Assembly: GCA_964653145.1 (NCBI GenBank) | Contig: CAZZCG010000001.1 | Location: 186,001 to 250,000 of the forward strand | Length of the DNA: 64,000 bases | Source: Pseudocalidococcus sp964653145 | GTDB taxonomy: Bacteria; Cyanobacteriota; Cyanobacteriia; Thermosynechococcales; Thermosynechococcaceae | Direction: 5' to 3' | Shown: in pieces, positions 45,706 through 55,425 of the stretch | Layout of the letters: each line of letters opens with the position of its first letter | Position numbering within the stretch: the stretch's first letter is position 1 | Program-made: the position numbers and the translations under genes | The notes under the pieces: model-generated | What the model saw: the letters and a program-made list of their open reading frames with translations, nothing else | Told to the model about the DNA's origin: nothing | The model's database searches: none

Positions 45706-45854
45706 AGGTGCGAGAAACTCTATTCCAAGATTCCCCCGATGCTAACACCAGGCCAAAAATGTTGTCAAACATACCCGATAAAAATAGTCGGGATTAATTT
45801 TGTTACAAGGGCCGACCACGGAATAATATCCAGAGCTTTGGTTCAGTCACAGCT

Positions 45855-46145
45855 TCAACGATCCGGCAGTACCGGCAACTCATTCAGCGTCAAAGTGGCT
45901 TGTAAATGTCCTTGCACCAGGAGACGAACTCGTTTACTGACGCGTAACAGGGCCAGGGGTTCTTGCCAGAGGGGATAAATGTCTTTAACGGCGTTTAATG
46001 TGGCCTGGTCGTGGCAATTAATCCGGAGCGTCCCCCAGGCCCGAGTGATATGACAGTGCATCAAGGGTTGTAACTTCCAGAGATCCGCCGGAGTTTCCCG
46101 ATAGTAGTCAAAAATGAGCTGACACAACTGTGAGGTGGTGGGCAT
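45855..46145 (-). CDS. Hypothetical protein, about 96 aa
   Basis: No family recognised. Starting at the ATG at 46145 gives MPTTSQLCQLIFDYYRETPA and a core WGTLRINCHDQATLNAVKDI. The frame is open to 46316, so a longer N-terminus cannot be excluded. The sequence looks like a small alpha/beta domain without membrane segments. It diverges from gloA and precedes thrC on the same strand by about 150 bases. Confidence 0.55.
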   Translation of the reverse strand: MPTTSQLCQLIFDYYRETPADLWKLQPLMHCHITRAWGTLRINCHDQATLNAVKDIYPLWQEPLALLRVSKRVRLLVQGHLQATLTLNELPVLPDR

Positions 46146-46515
46146 GGTTTGTAATTCCCGGTCACAACATCCCGATACCTTCATTGAAGTCGAGAGGACT
46201 AAGCGGGGTTGCAATCGTGCAAAAAGACTTAACAGCCCTCTGTGGTCAGCAAACATACGAGGAAAGTCTGTATCACTAGCCTGGCCTGGGTTAACTACTG
46301 CTGCTCCAAACTGCAAGCTTAATGTTAAGTATTAAATCTCAATGCTTTGTCATGATCATTTGTAATGAGCGGCAAGAACCCGATGGGGAATATTGAAGCG
46401 GTGCCGGTCTTGCCCCTGACTTAATCTTTTAGACCTGATGCCCCAACCAGTTCGCCTAAACTTTGCGCGTCTTGATGGCCCATTACAATGACAGTGAACA
46501 ATTCAGGATAAACCT
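46146..46515. other. Divergent intergenic region before gloA
   Basis: 370 bases if the minus-strand gene starts at 46145. It presumably holds the promoters of both genes. No gene or RNA is recognised, though the upstream part may belong to a longer N-terminus of the minus-strand gene. Confidence 0.45.
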
Positions 46516-46917
46516 ATGCGCTTACTCCACACCATGCTGCGGGTTGGCAATTTAGAAAAATCCCTCCAGTTTTACTGTGATGTCTTGGGGATGAAGCTAC
46601 TGCGACAAAAAGACTACCCCGGCGGTGAATTTACCTTGGCCTTTGTTGGTTACGGGGATGAAGCAGACCATACGGTATTGGAGTTAACCCACAACTGGGG
46701 CACAGAGTCCTATGACCTCGGGAACGCGTACGGCCACATTGCGATTGGTGTGGAAGATATTTATGCCACCTGTGACGCGATCCAAGGCAAGGGCGGCAAA
46801 GTGACGCGGGCTCCGGGGCCCATGAAACATGGTTCAACGGTCATTGCCTTTGTCGAAGATCCCGATGGCTACAAAGTTGAACTGATCCAAATCCAGCGTG
46901 AATCCAGTGCTGCCTAA
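46516..46917 (+). CDS. gloA: Lactoylglutathione lyase (glyoxalase I)
   Basis: Isomerises the methylglyoxal-glutathione hemithioacetal to S-lactoylglutathione. 133 residues of the VOC fold. The four metal ligands known in the E. coli Ni enzyme fall at the same numbers here: H5, E56 (VLELTHNWG), H74 (YGHIAIGV) and E122 (GYKVELIQ). The sequence MRLLHTMLRVGNLEKSLQFY is typical. The next gene starts 9 bases downstream. Confidence 0.97.
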   Translation: MRLLHTMLRVGNLEKSLQFYCDVLGMKLLRQKDYPGGEFTLAFVGYGDEADHTVLELTHNWGTESYDLGNAYGHIAIGVEDIYATCDAIQGKGGKVTRAPGPMKHGSTVIAFVEDPDGYKVELIQIQRESSAA

Positions 46918-46926
46918 TTGCTGTTC

Positions 46927-47451
46927 ATGTCCCCAAACTTGAGTCACCTAACTCCGCTCCAGCGATTGGCCGGATTTTTGACTGGTGCCACCTTGACCGC
47001 AGTTGGGATAGTTTTTGTTTGGTCGGGTCTGCCCCACACTGAGCTACTCACCTGTCAGCAAGTCCAAGTCAAGCGAATTAACTGCCAGAAAGAGCATAAA
47101 GTTTTGTGGTGGCTGGTACTCAGGAGTATTCCCCTTGATAATCTACAGTCGGTGAGTCTGGGCCTGGGGGAAAATTCTGAGAGCGATCCGGTCTACCGTC
47201 TGGACTTTCATAGTTATCAAGAAACCTTAGAGTTTGGTCATTCGCTATCCCAGGAGCAAGTCAAGGCAGATTTAGCCCAAACCGAAATCTTTATGAAAGC
47301 CCCAGCAGTATCTTCGTTAAATTTGTCTAGATTTCACCAGGCCTGGGGGTTTGTGATTGTAGGCTTACCGATTGGGATTTTGGGCTTTGGGATTATGCGG
47401 TATCAATTTATTCACCCGGCTCCAGCTACACTCCCAGAACGGCCAAGCTGA
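46927..47451 (+). CDS. Two-TM hypothetical membrane protein
   Basis: 174 residues from the ATG at 46927, 10 bases after gloA. TM helices at about 18-36 (GATLTAVGIVFVWSGL) and about 145-165 (GFVIVGLPIGILGFGI) flank a beta-rich soluble part with LLTCQQVQVKRINCQ, WWLVLRSIPL and YRLDFHSYQ. The arrangement suggests a small membrane-anchored domain similar to PH-like bacterial proteins, but I cannot name the family. Probably in one transcript with gloA. Confidence 0.6.
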   Translation: MSPNLSHLTPLQRLAGFLTGATLTAVGIVFVWSGLPHTELLTCQQVQVKRINCQKEHKVLWWLVLRSIPLDNLQSVSLGLGENSESDPVYRLDFHSYQETLEFGHSLSQEQVKADLAQTEIFMKAPAVSSLNLSRFHQAWGFVIVGLPIGILGFGIMRYQFIHPAPATLPERPS

Positions 47452-47495
47452 TTTTGAGGGAAAATAGAGTCACTCCTCACCTGTGATTAACTGCT

Positions 47496-50435
47496 TTGAG
47501 TACCTACGAATCCGCTACCCAGGCCATTGCCAAAGAATTATTTGCCGCCACTCAAGAAAATAAGAATTTCTTCAGTCAATTGCGCGACCAGGCCCGGCTT
47601 GATGACAAACTCCTGGGTTGGACGATGGAACATCCTGGCTTACGGGTGCAGTTATTTCGCTTGATTGATTGTTTACCCTCCCTCCGCAGCAAGACCGAAA
47701 TTGCTCGCCATCTTCAGGAATATCTCAGTGATCCCAGTGTGGAGCTACCCGGTGGTCTGAAAAGTTTGCTGAATTTTGCCCAAGCGGATTCGATGCCGGG
47801 TCACTTAGCTGCAACAACCTTCACCACAGCCGTCCAGGCCCTGGCTCACAAGTACATCTCCGGCGAAACCACACCCCAAGTTCTAAAAACGATTGACCGT
47901 TTGAAAAAATCGGGGATGGCCTTCACGATTGATATCCTCGGAGAAGCCGTCATTACGGAAAAAGAAAGCCAAGCCTATCTCCAGAAATATCTTGATTTAA
48001 TCCAAACCCTTAGCCAAGCAACCCCAACCAGCAGCGAAAATAAGCCCCAAGTTTCGGTCAAGTTAACAGCGTTTTATTCTCAATTTGACCCATTGGATGA
48101 AGCGGGTAGTGCTAAAAAAGTTGGTGAGCAAATTCGCTTGTTACTACGCCAGGCCTGGGAACATGGGGTTGCCATTCACTTTGATATGGAGCAATACCGT
48201 TACAAAGCCAGCACCCTGAAGATTTTACAGGAGCTATTATTAGAACCAGAATTTCGGGAGCGGACAGATATTGGGATTACCCTCCAGGCCTATCTGCGGG
48301 ATTCCTATCAAGATGCCCAAAATGTGATTGCTTGGCTACAACAACGCAATTATCCGGTGACGGTGCGGTTAGTTAAAGGGGCCTATTGGGATCAAGAAAC
48401 GATCCAAGCCGTGCAGAAAGATTGGCCGCTGCGGGTTTACAGCCATAAAACCGACACCGATGTGAATTATGAGCGGATTACCCAGCTTTTATTGGAACAT
48501 CATGCCGTCGTTAAAACTGCCATTGGTAGCCATAACGTCCGCTCTCAAGCCAAAGCCATCGCCATAGCCCGCGCCCTGAATGTCCCCAGTGAGTCCTTTG
48601 AATGTCAAGTGCTCTATGGGATGGCTGATAAACTGGCTAAAGCCTTAGTGGGTCTGAATCAGCGGGTGCGGGTTTATTGTCCCTATGGCGATTTAATTCC
48701 GGGGATGGCCTATCTGATTCGCCGCCTTTTGGAAAATACCGCCAACAGTTCGTTTCTGCGCCAAAGTTTAGGGGATGTGGATGTGGCCGCCCTGATTGCC
48801 CCACCGATTCCCAGTGATGATTTTGATTTGTTTGATGTTCATACCACCGCCGGGAAAGAATCAAATTTTCACAATGCCCCGGATACCGACTACGCCCAGG
48901 CCCCAGCCCGCCAAGCGATTCAAGCCGCCTTCAAAACCGTGCGCGCCAATCTGGGAAAAACCTATCTGCCAATCATCAATGGTGAGCCGGTCAATACGCT
49001 GCATTTTGACAACTCAGTGAATCCCTGCAATCCCAGTGAAATTATTGGTCAAGTTGGCCAAGCCACTGTCGAACAGGCCGAACAAGCGATTCAAGTTGCC
49101 CAAGCTGCCTTTCCGGGATGGAAAAATACCCCCGCGTCTGAACGGGCCAATATCCTCCGCCGCGCTGCCGATTTAATGGAGCAAAAACGCTCGGAACTCC
49201 TGGCCTGGATGGTCTTAGAAGTGGGGAAAGTGGTGCAAGAGGCTGACCCAGAAGTTTCCGAAGCGATTGATTTTTGCCGCTACTATGCCGATGAGATGGA
49301 ACGGTTAGATCAGGGCTATACCCGTAATTTTCCTGGCGAAACCAATCACTATTTCTATCAACCGCGGGGCCTGGCTGTAGTCATTTCGCCCTGGAACTTC
49401 CCCTTTGCGATTCCCACCGGGATGATTGTGGCGGCTTTGGTGGCGGGAAATTGCACCATCCTCAAACCTGCTGCTCCCTCTGCTGTTATTGCGGCCAAGC
49501 TAGCCGAAATTCTCCAAGAAGCTGGAATGCCCCCAGGAGTGTTTCAGTATTTGCCGGGGCCTGGTTCCCAAGTGGGTTCCTATCTCACGAATCATCCCGC
49601 CGTGCATCTGATTGCCTTTACCGGGTCTCAGTCGGTTGGATGTCGAATTATTGAAGAAGCGGCCAAACTCCGGCCTGGCCAGAAGCACATCAAACGGGTG
49701 ATCGCCGAAATGGGGGGCAAAAACGCCATCATCATTGACGAAAGTGCAGATCTTGACCAGGCCGTGGCAGGAGTAGTCCATTCAGCTTTTGGGTATAGTG
49801 GGCAAAAATGTTCGGCTTGTTCACGAGTGATTGTTTTAGAGACTGTCTATGACACCTTTGTTGAACGGTTAGTTGAAGCAACAAAATCCATCAATGTCGG
49901 AGTTGCAGAAGATCCCGGTTCTGGGATGGGGCCTGTGGTAAGCGAATCAGCTCAAAAAACAATCCAGGCCTATATCGCCAAAGGTCAACAGGAATGTACT
50001 CTCGCTCTGGAAATGCCCTCACCAACTCCGGGATATTTCATTGGGCCTGTGATTTTTACGGATGTGGCTCCCACTGCAACCATTGCCCAAGAGGAAATCT
50101 TCGGCCCAGTTTTAGCCGTGATTAAAGCCGAGAATTTCCAACAAGCCCTAGATATTGCCAATGGCACGAACTACGCCTTAACGGGTGGTCTGTATTCCCG
50201 TACTCCCAGCCACATTACTAAAGCTCAAGAGCAGTTTGAAGTCGGTAACTTGTATATCAATCGCGGGATTACGGGGGCAATTGTTGATCGGCAACCCTTT
50301 GGCGGTTTTAAGCTGTCGGGGATTGGCTCCAAGGCAGGCGGGCAAGATTATTTGTTACAGTTCCTCGAACCACGGGTTGTGACTGAAAATGTTCAACGTC
50401 AAGGCTTTGCACCCATTGCAGGTGTGGATAATTAG
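47496..50435 (+). CDS. putA: Bifunctional proline dehydrogenase / P5C dehydrogenase
   Basis: 979-residue PutA. An FAD-dependent proline dehydrogenase (about 50-430, with RLVKGAYWDQE and YGMADKLAKAL) and an NAD-dependent glutamate-semialdehyde dehydrogenase (about 500-970) together oxidise proline to glutamate. The ALDH catalytic Glu is in VIAEMGGKNAI and the Cys in GYSGQKCSACSR, with FGGFKLSG near the end. No N-terminal ribbon-helix-helix DNA-binding domain is present, unlike E. coli PutA. The start is a TTG at 47496, as no ATG fits. Confidence 0.95.
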   Translation: MSTYESATQAIAKELFAATQENKNFFSQLRDQARLDDKLLGWTMEHPGLRVQLFRLIDCLPSLRSKTEIARHLQEYLSDPSVELPGGLKSLLNFAQADSMPGHLAATTFTTAVQALAHKYISGETTPQVLKTIDRLKKSGMAFTIDILGEAVITEKESQAYLQKYLDLIQTLSQATPTSSENKPQVSVKLTAFYSQFDPLDEAGSAKKVGEQIRLLLRQAWEHGVAIHFDMEQYRYKASTLKILQELLLEPEFRERTDIGITLQAYLRDSYQDAQNVIAWLQQRNYPVTVRLVKGAYWDQETIQAVQKDWPLRVYSHKTDTDVNYERITQLLLEHHAVVKTAIGSHNVRSQAKAIAIARALNVPSESFECQVLYGMADKLAKALVGLNQRVRVYCPYGDLIPGMAYLIRRLLENTANSSFLRQSLGDVDVAALIAPPIPSDDFDLFDVHTTAGKESNFHNAPDTDYAQAPARQAIQAAFKTVRANLGKTYLPIINGEPVNTLHFDNSVNPCNPSEIIGQVGQATVEQAEQAIQVAQAAFPGWKNTPASERANILRRAADLMEQKRSELLAWMVLEVGKVVQEADPEVSEAIDFCRYYADEMERLDQGYTRNFPGETNHYFYQPRGLAVVISPWNFPFAIPTGMIVAALVAGNCTILKPAAPSAVIAAKLAEILQEAGMPPGVFQYLPGPGSQVGSYLTNHPAVHLIAFTGSQSVGCRIIEEAAKLRPGQKHIKRVIAEMGGKNAIIIDESADLDQAVAGVVHSAFGYSGQKCSACSRVIVLETVYDTFVERLVEATKSINVGVAEDPGSGMGPVVSESAQKTIQAYIAKGQQECTLALEMPSPTPGYFIGPVIFTDVAPTATIAQEEIFGPVLAVIKAENFQQALDIANGTNYALTGGLYSRTPSHITKAQEQFEVGNLYINRGITGAIVDRQPFGGFKLSGIGSKAGGQDYLLQFLEPRVVTENVQRQGFAPIAGVDN

Positions 50436-50459
50436 GCTGATAATGTCGAGGTAGAAACT

Positions 50460-51749
50460 ATGACTGAAAAGCTAATTATCAAAAACTTTGCGGGCATTGA
50501 AGAGCTAGAAATTGAAGTTAAGAAGATCAACATTCTAATTGGACCAGAAACCAGTGGGAAAAGTATTTGCGCTAAGTTGCTTTTCTATTTCAAAGATTTC
50601 TTCCAGGAAATTTCATTAAAAATTGAAGGCGAACAAGAAAATGAGAAATTCGACCTTGATTATTCTCAGAAATTTCAGAAATACTTTCCTCCTGAATCAT
50701 GGGGAGAAAATGATTTTTATATCAAATATTTAGTCTCTGATGAGTTTGTTGAAATTAGAAGAGATGAAAGCGTAACGACAAAAGCTTTATTAAATTATTC
50801 AAGCTTTTTTGTGAATTTAGTTCAAAAATCATACACTCTTTTAGAAGATATAGAAAAACAAATTATTATCCCTGATGGCCCATATTCAGATATTTTGAGA
50901 TTGCAAATAACCAGAGATACTCTCAAAAGTATTCTGTTCGTAATAATCAATGAGTCACTTGAACAGAAAATAAAATTTACGCAACTTTTTATCCCTGCCT
51001 CAAGATCAATTTTTGCAACCTTGCAAAGCAACATGTTTTCAGTGTTTTCTAGTAAAGCCTCACTTGATCCTTTTTTGGTGTCATTTGGTTCTAGTTATGA
51101 GAATATTAACAAATCATTTGACTCATGGAAAAAAATGAGTGATAACACAATAAACTCTAAGAATGAAGTCGAAATTAAAAGATTGATTAAAGACTCTCTA
51201 CAAGCTATACATATTCGTGAAAAGGAGAAAGATTTTCTGGATTCTGATGATGGTAGAAGAGTGAACATTGCTAATTCCTCATCTGGTCAGCAAGAGCTTC
51301 TTCCTTTGACAATTATCTTAGAGGCATTACCACATTTAGTTTCGCATTCACTAGGTTATACGGTTTATGTTGAAGAACCTGAAGCCCATCTCTTTCCCAA
51401 TACTCAAAGAAACATCATTGAGTTAATGGCGACAGTTTTCAATTCTTGCGAAGATAAGTTACAGCTTTTTATCACAACTCACAGCCCTTACATCCTCACG
51501 GCAATTAATAACCTCCTCCAGTCCGGGCAAATCTATGAAACGGCTGATGAGGACACCCGAAAGAAACTTGAAGAAATTATCCCCAAATATAAGTCATTAA
51601 AGACTGCTGATGTGGCTGCCTACTCTTTATCTGATGGTGGTTTTGTAAGTATTATTAATCCTGAAACAGGCCTGATTGATGCCCAAATCATTGACTCCGT
51701 TTCTCAGGACTTATCTATTCAGTTTGACGAACTTCTGGATTTAATTTAA
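50460..51749 (+). CDS. ABC/OLD-type AAA ATPase, candidate defence gene
   Basis: 429 residues of the SMC/RecF-like ATPase class: N-terminal IKNFAGIEELEIEVKK with Walker A GPETSGKS (about 30-37), a long helical middle, signature NSSSGQQELLPL, Walker B TVYVEEPEAHLFP, D-loop and switch FITTHSPYIL. No TOPRIM nuclease domain follows, unlike true OLD or GajA. AT-rich, with a single GGCCTGG-type motif, and bounded by host-like putA. The next gene starts 7 bases downstream. Similar ATPases pair with an effector in defence systems such as Septu and PARIS; the membership here is inferred. Confidence 0.85.
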   Translation: MTEKLIIKNFAGIEELEIEVKKINILIGPETSGKSICAKLLFYFKDFFQEISLKIEGEQENEKFDLDYSQKFQKYFPPESWGENDFYIKYLVSDEFVEIRRDESVTTKALLNYSSFFVNLVQKSYTLLEDIEKQIIIPDGPYSDILRLQITRDTLKSILFVIINESLEQKIKFTQLFIPASRSIFATLQSNMFSVFSSKASLDPFLVSFGSSYENINKSFDSWKKMSDNTINSKNEVEIKRLIKDSLQAIHIREKEKDFLDSDDGRRVNIANSSSGQQELLPLTIILEALPHLVSHSLGYTVYVEEPEAHLFPNTQRNIIELMATVFNSCEDKLQLFITTHSPYILTAINNLLQSGQIYETADEDTRKKLEEIIPKYKSLKTADVAAYSLSDGGFVSIINPETGLIDAQIIDSVSQDLSIQFDELLDLI

Positions 51750-51756
51750 GGGATCA

Positions 51757-52188
51757 ATGAAAAGCTTTCCTAGTTGTGAACATTGGCGATCAGATAAAAT
51801 AATTACCATTCAAGAAAATAGAAGTAAAATTTACTTCCTTAATCCTGAACAATGGCAAATTCGCAAGCTTAAGATTGATGGATGCGCTATTAAAGACAAT
51901 GTCACATCCCGATGCGATTATGGTTTAGTTCCCTGTGATGGTGTAGAGATATACGTTGAGCTTAAGGGCAGAGATGTATCAGGAGCAGTTAAACAAATAA
52001 TATCTACAATTCAGGAAATTTCAAGCAATCCCAAAACCATCAAAAAGCTTTGTTTTGTCATTAGTACACAGGTTTCGATTCCTCAAACAGATCAGCAAAA
52101 TTATCAGAAAAGACTCAAAAAGGATTTTAATGCTCACCTTTATTTCAGAAGTGGCCTACACCAGTATGATTTAAAAAATTGCTGTTAG
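51757..52188 (+). CDS. Small PD-(D/E)xK-like protein, partner of the ATPase
   Basis: 143 residues; I do not recognise a named family. D54 in SRCDYGLVPCDG and E68-L-K70 in IEIYVELKGRD-like context (EIYVELKG) give a D-x13-E-x-K spacing, followed by a helix (DVSGAVKQIIST) and a strand (KKLCFVIST). This is the topology of restriction-type nucleases. A Shine-Dalgarno AAGGGAT precedes the ATG by a few bases, and the gap from the ATPase is 7 bases, so they are one unit. A nuclease role is inferred. Confidence 0.6.
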   Translation: MKSFPSCEHWRSDKIITIQENRSKIYFLNPEQWQIRKLKIDGCAIKDNVTSRCDYGLVPCDGVEIYVELKGRDVSGAVKQIISTIQEISSNPKTIKKLCFVISTQVSIPQTDQQNYQKRLKKDFNAHLYFRSGLHQYDLKNCC

Positions 52189-52600
52189 ATGTTGACCTAT
52201 GACTCTAGGAATTGAGATGAATAAACTCACTACCATTCATCATTTCTAAGCATGTTTAGTCACAAAATATTTTTATATAGCTGAATATTTTTCCAAAAGA
52301 GTCAATTGGTTTAAAGAATTTTATTGTCTACCAACAAACTAGAAAACCAATAGATTTTTAGGAAGACTTAGTTTAGAAATAGACTAGAGAAATTCTTGAA
52401 ACCCTGAAAAGCAGTTCTTGTATATGTCTGTTCTTTGCAGATACAACCGTAAATCACTTAGCCAAAATTGGCATTAATAATTGATTGTCAAGAAAAAACC
52501 CCCAGGCCAGGACGGATGAGGGCATTACAGATTAATTTAAAAATCAACTCAGAAAGGATTGAGCGTCCAGTTAGCTTAACAATCCAGGCCCAGAGGGAAA
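52189..52600. other. Intergenic region before sodB
   Basis: 412 AT-rich bases, the tail side of both flanking genes. A clear terminator was not identified, and no gene or RNA is recognised. Confidence 0.5.
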
Positions 52601-53203
52601 CTAAACCGCCGAGAGATTTTTAGAGACAAATTCCCAGTTCACCAGCTTAGTTAAGAAGTTCTCAATGAAGGCTGGGCGAGCATTTTGGAAATCTAAATAG
52701 TAGGCATGTTCCCAAACATCCAAGGTCAGCAACGGAACTTGACCATGCACGAGGGGATTTTCCGCATTGGGGGTTTTCGTAACTTTTAGGGTGCCACCTT
52801 CAGAAACCAACCAGGCCCAACCACTTCCAAACTGGGTTGCCGCAGCGGTCGAGAACTGTTTTTTGAACTCATCAAAACTGCCAAACGCACTGTCAATACG
52901 GGCAGCCAGTTCCCCAGTTGGCGCGCCACCCCCAGCGGGTGTTAAGGAGTTCCAGAAAAAGGTGTGGTTCCAAACTTGGGCAGCATTGTTAAAAATGCCC
53001 GCTTTGGCTGGGTCAGTAAAACTAATCCGGATCACATCCTCCAGGGACTTGTCAGCTAACTCAGTATCTTGGGTGAGTTTATTCAGGTTATCCACATAAG
53101 CTTTGTGATGCTTGCCATAGTGGAATTCAAAGGTACGACCAGACATCCCATAGGACTCAAGGGCGCCAAAGTCAAAAGGCAGAGGAGGTTGCTGAAATGC
53201 CAT
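52601..53203 (-). CDS. sodB: Iron superoxide dismutase
   Basis: Cytosolic Fe-SOD, 200 residues. Metal ligands are visible as His in FEFHYGKHHKAY, His in VWNHTFFWNSL, and Asp/His in LTLDVWEHAYYLDF. The AAQVWNHTFFW and FGSGWAWL segments are those of the Fe rather than Mn class. The start ATG is at 53203. The upstream region has AT-rich sequence that could hold an iron- or redox-linked operator, but no site was fixed. Confidence 0.95.
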   Translation of the reverse strand: MAFQQPPLPFDFGALESYGMSGRTFEFHYGKHHKAYVDNLNKLTQDTELADKSLEDVIRISFTDPAKAGIFNNAAQVWNHTFFWNSLTPAGGGAPTGELAARIDSAFGSFDEFKKQFSTAAATQFGSGWAWLVSEGGTLKVTKTPNAENPLVHGQVPLLTLDVWEHAYYLDFQNARPAFIENFLTKLVNWEFVSKNLSAV

Positions 53204-53342
53204 ACGTGTTCAAGACCTCTCGTCAGAATCAAGGAAAAAAGACCAAACAAAACCGGTCTGAAGGGTAAAGCCAACGGTGCAAAACCATCAACCCAGTTTT
53301 ACAATTCTCAATAATATTAACACTTCCCCGTTCGTTCCCAGC

Positions 53343-53993
53343 CTAAACCTGACCCGGATCTGAAGTAGGCAAGGCGCTTGGCTGTGCGACTTTTCGATGA
53401 CGCCAAATTGCAATGCCAATCCAGGCCCCCACCACGGCCAAAGCCACCAAGCTAAACTGTCCAACCCAGGCCACGAGGGTATCTAGGGTAATCAACCGCC
53501 CAGCAAAATAGGCTAAAGTCACCATCACCCCAGCCCACAGACCCGCCCCAGCGATATTGCAGAGCAAAAACTGACCGTAGGGCATCTGGACAATTCCCGC
53601 CAAGGGGCCAGCAAAAATCCGTAACAGGGCAATGAACCGACCCAAAAACACAGCACGGGGGGCATTGTAGCTAAAGCGTTGACGAAGTTCCTCCAATTGT
53701 AAGGGCTGAATTTTGAACAGGCTCCCAATCCAGAGCAATAGCGGCCAGCCTCCCAAGCGCCCCAACCAATAGCCAAAATTATCACCAATGGCCGCACCCA
53801 GGATCGCGCACCCCAGAACCCCGAGAAAACGCATCTCACCACTGCCGGATAAAAATCCACCGACAATGACAATGGTTTCGCCGGGGAGGGGAATACCCAT
53901 ATTTTCCAGCATGATCCCCACCAAAATTGTCCAATAGCCATAGTCTCGGGCAAAGGCTTGAATCGTCTCGAGGGAAATTTCAGGCAAGAGCAT
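53343..53993 (-). CDS. DedA-family membrane protein
   Basis: 216 residues from the ATG at 53993 (MLLPEISLET); the frame is open to 54026. Contains ENMGIPLPGETIVIVGGFLS, GDNFGYWLGRLGG, FLGRFIALLRIFAGPLAGI with the conserved R...G...A, and several TM helices. The SNARE-associated/DedA (VTT) family acts in lipid and proton-motive-force homeostasis; some members flip undecaprenyl phosphate. Transported molecule here unknown. Confidence 0.9.
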   Translation of the reverse strand: MLLPEISLETIQAFARDYGYWTILVGIMLENMGIPLPGETIVIVGGFLSGSGEMRFLGVLGCAILGAAIGDNFGYWLGRLGGWPLLLWIGSLFKIQPLQLEELRQRFSYNAPRAVFLGRFIALLRIFAGPLAGIVQMPYGQFLLCNIAGAGLWAGVMVTLAYFAGRLITLDTLVAWVGQFSLVALAVVGAWIGIAIWRHRKVAQPSALPTSDPGQV

Positions 53994-54248
53994 AGGAACG
54001 AAAACTCTCTCAAGTGGGAATGGCAAAACAGGAAATAACGCGGCACATTATCATCCCATCCCCAGGCCGGACTCCGGGTAAAGCCCCCAGAATAATGCGG
54101 ATTTGGGCTGGATCAGGACTGATTTTAATGTAGCGGGTTTCGGAGTATTAAGAATCTTTCGACGAGATTTTATTGCACCACTTCTGAGACTTCCTAAGGT
54201 CATGGCCCCCAGCTTGGCCGAATAGCCCCAACTGACCAAGAAGAAAGT

Positions 54249-55274
54249 TCAGGCCTCTAAAATAATTCGATTGTTCCGCAAGGCTTGAATCCAAGGGCTA
54301 GTTTGCCAATTTTCCGTCAGCAGGAGTTGAATCAGTTGGCGGCTGCGTTGGCTGGTGGGGTTGTCCTGGAGTCCTAAATAATTACTGGCAGTGTGGTGGC
54401 TATCCTGTTCCATGGATTTAAACAGCCCATCGGTATTATTCAAAATGTTCTGTAACTGGGCCTGGACATTATTCCAAACTCCCATTTGCCGCATATTACT
54501 GAGGGACTCGGCCACTAGGTCTTGACGATGCTGGATCAGAATTGTTTGGCCATGGAGGGCCGCAGGTAAATCAGCCCACAAAATTACGGGCCCGTACCCA
54601 ATAATCCGGATCATCTCTGTCCACTTAGCCGCACTGGTCAGGACTTGCTCCACCATCCGACAGGCCAGGGCCGTAATGATTAAGCCTTGACTGTGGGCCA
54701 CTAAGTAAATTTCTGCCCCTGCCTTAATGCCCCGCAAAATTTCATAGGCTAAACGGAGGGTTGGTCGGGGCGCTCCCGGGGGTAAATTGCCATAGATATA
54801 TTTAGCAAACTCTAACCAGCCCATTTTTTGAATCATCGGCAACTGGAGGATACTTTTCAAACCCAAGAGGGGATCATCACTAATGGGCAGGGCTAGTTTT
54901 CCGGATAGTAAGGATTTGGCCAGGTTTCCCACATCGGCATTGGGAGCTAAATCCTGGACACACAGCGCCTTGAGTAATTGCCCATAGTCCTGCAATCGTT
55001 GTTGAGCTTCCGGTGTGATTTGCCCAGGCCAATACCGATAAAGTTCTGCTTTACCCAACAAACTTTCCAGTAAGTCTGCTTCAAAACCGTGGGTCTGATT
55101 GTGGATGCCAAAAATATCTAAGGGGTTGGCCTGGGAGAGCGTTGCCAGTTGGTTTAAATCCCGTAACTGTTTGTCTTGATCGCTGACCATCCCATTGACA
55201 TGGAGCAATAATCGCCGCCGACCCACCCCTGGGGCCTGGGGACAACTGAGCAAGTAGCCATCAGAATTTGCCAT
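54249..55274 (-). CDS. Lipase-like alpha/beta hydrolase, hypothetical
   Basis: 341 residues. An N-terminal strand and oxyanion-type loop LLLHVNGM is followed by FGIHNQTHGFEADLL, and a nucleophile elbow VAHSQGLI (Ser in AHSQG) lies at about residue 200. This fits an alpha/beta hydrolase of the DUF676/PGAP1-like sort. The catalytic Asp and His are not clear. No signal peptide. I cannot assign a substrate. Confidence 0.65.
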   Translation of the reverse strand: MANSDGYLLSCPQAPGVGRRRLLLHVNGMVSDQDKQLRDLNQLATLSQANPLDIFGIHNQTHGFEADLLESLLGKAELYRYWPGQITPEAQQRLQDYGQLLKALCVQDLAPNADVGNLAKSLLSGKLALPISDDPLLGLKSILQLPMIQKMGWLEFAKYIYGNLPPGAPRPTLRLAYEILRGIKAGAEIYLVAHSQGLIITALACRMVEQVLTSAAKWTEMIRIIGYGPVILWADLPAALHGQTILIQHRQDLVAESLSNMRQMGVWNNVQAQLQNILNNTDGLFKSMEQDSHHTASNYLGLQDNPTSQRSRQLIQLLLTENWQTSPWIQALRNNRIILEA

Positions 55275-55359
55275 CCTAAGATTTTAAAACACATCCCCCA
55301 ACCCAAAGAAAGCCCCTAAACGGGCCTGGCTAAAATCGAAATGTCCAGATTGGGCCAAC

Positions 55360-55425
55360 ATGATGACACTCGCCACAGAACCAGAAGTCATCTATCCCGA
55401 CAGTGACGGGCAACCCATGGCAGTT
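55360..55425 (+). pseudogene. Uma2 (DUF820) N-terminal remnant at hom 3' end
   Basis: ATGATG at 55360 begins MMTLATEPEVIYPDSDGQPM, the typical start of cyanobacterial Uma2-family nucleases. After about 20 codons the frame runs into the antisense 3' end of hom and stops. An Uma2 gene has been truncated at this junction. An intact Uma2 gene lies at 58557. Confidence 0.6.

Noticed and set aside
53281..53335. Possible Fur-like AT-rich site upstream of sodB
   Set aside because: Match to the 19-bp Fur consensus too weak to call by eye.
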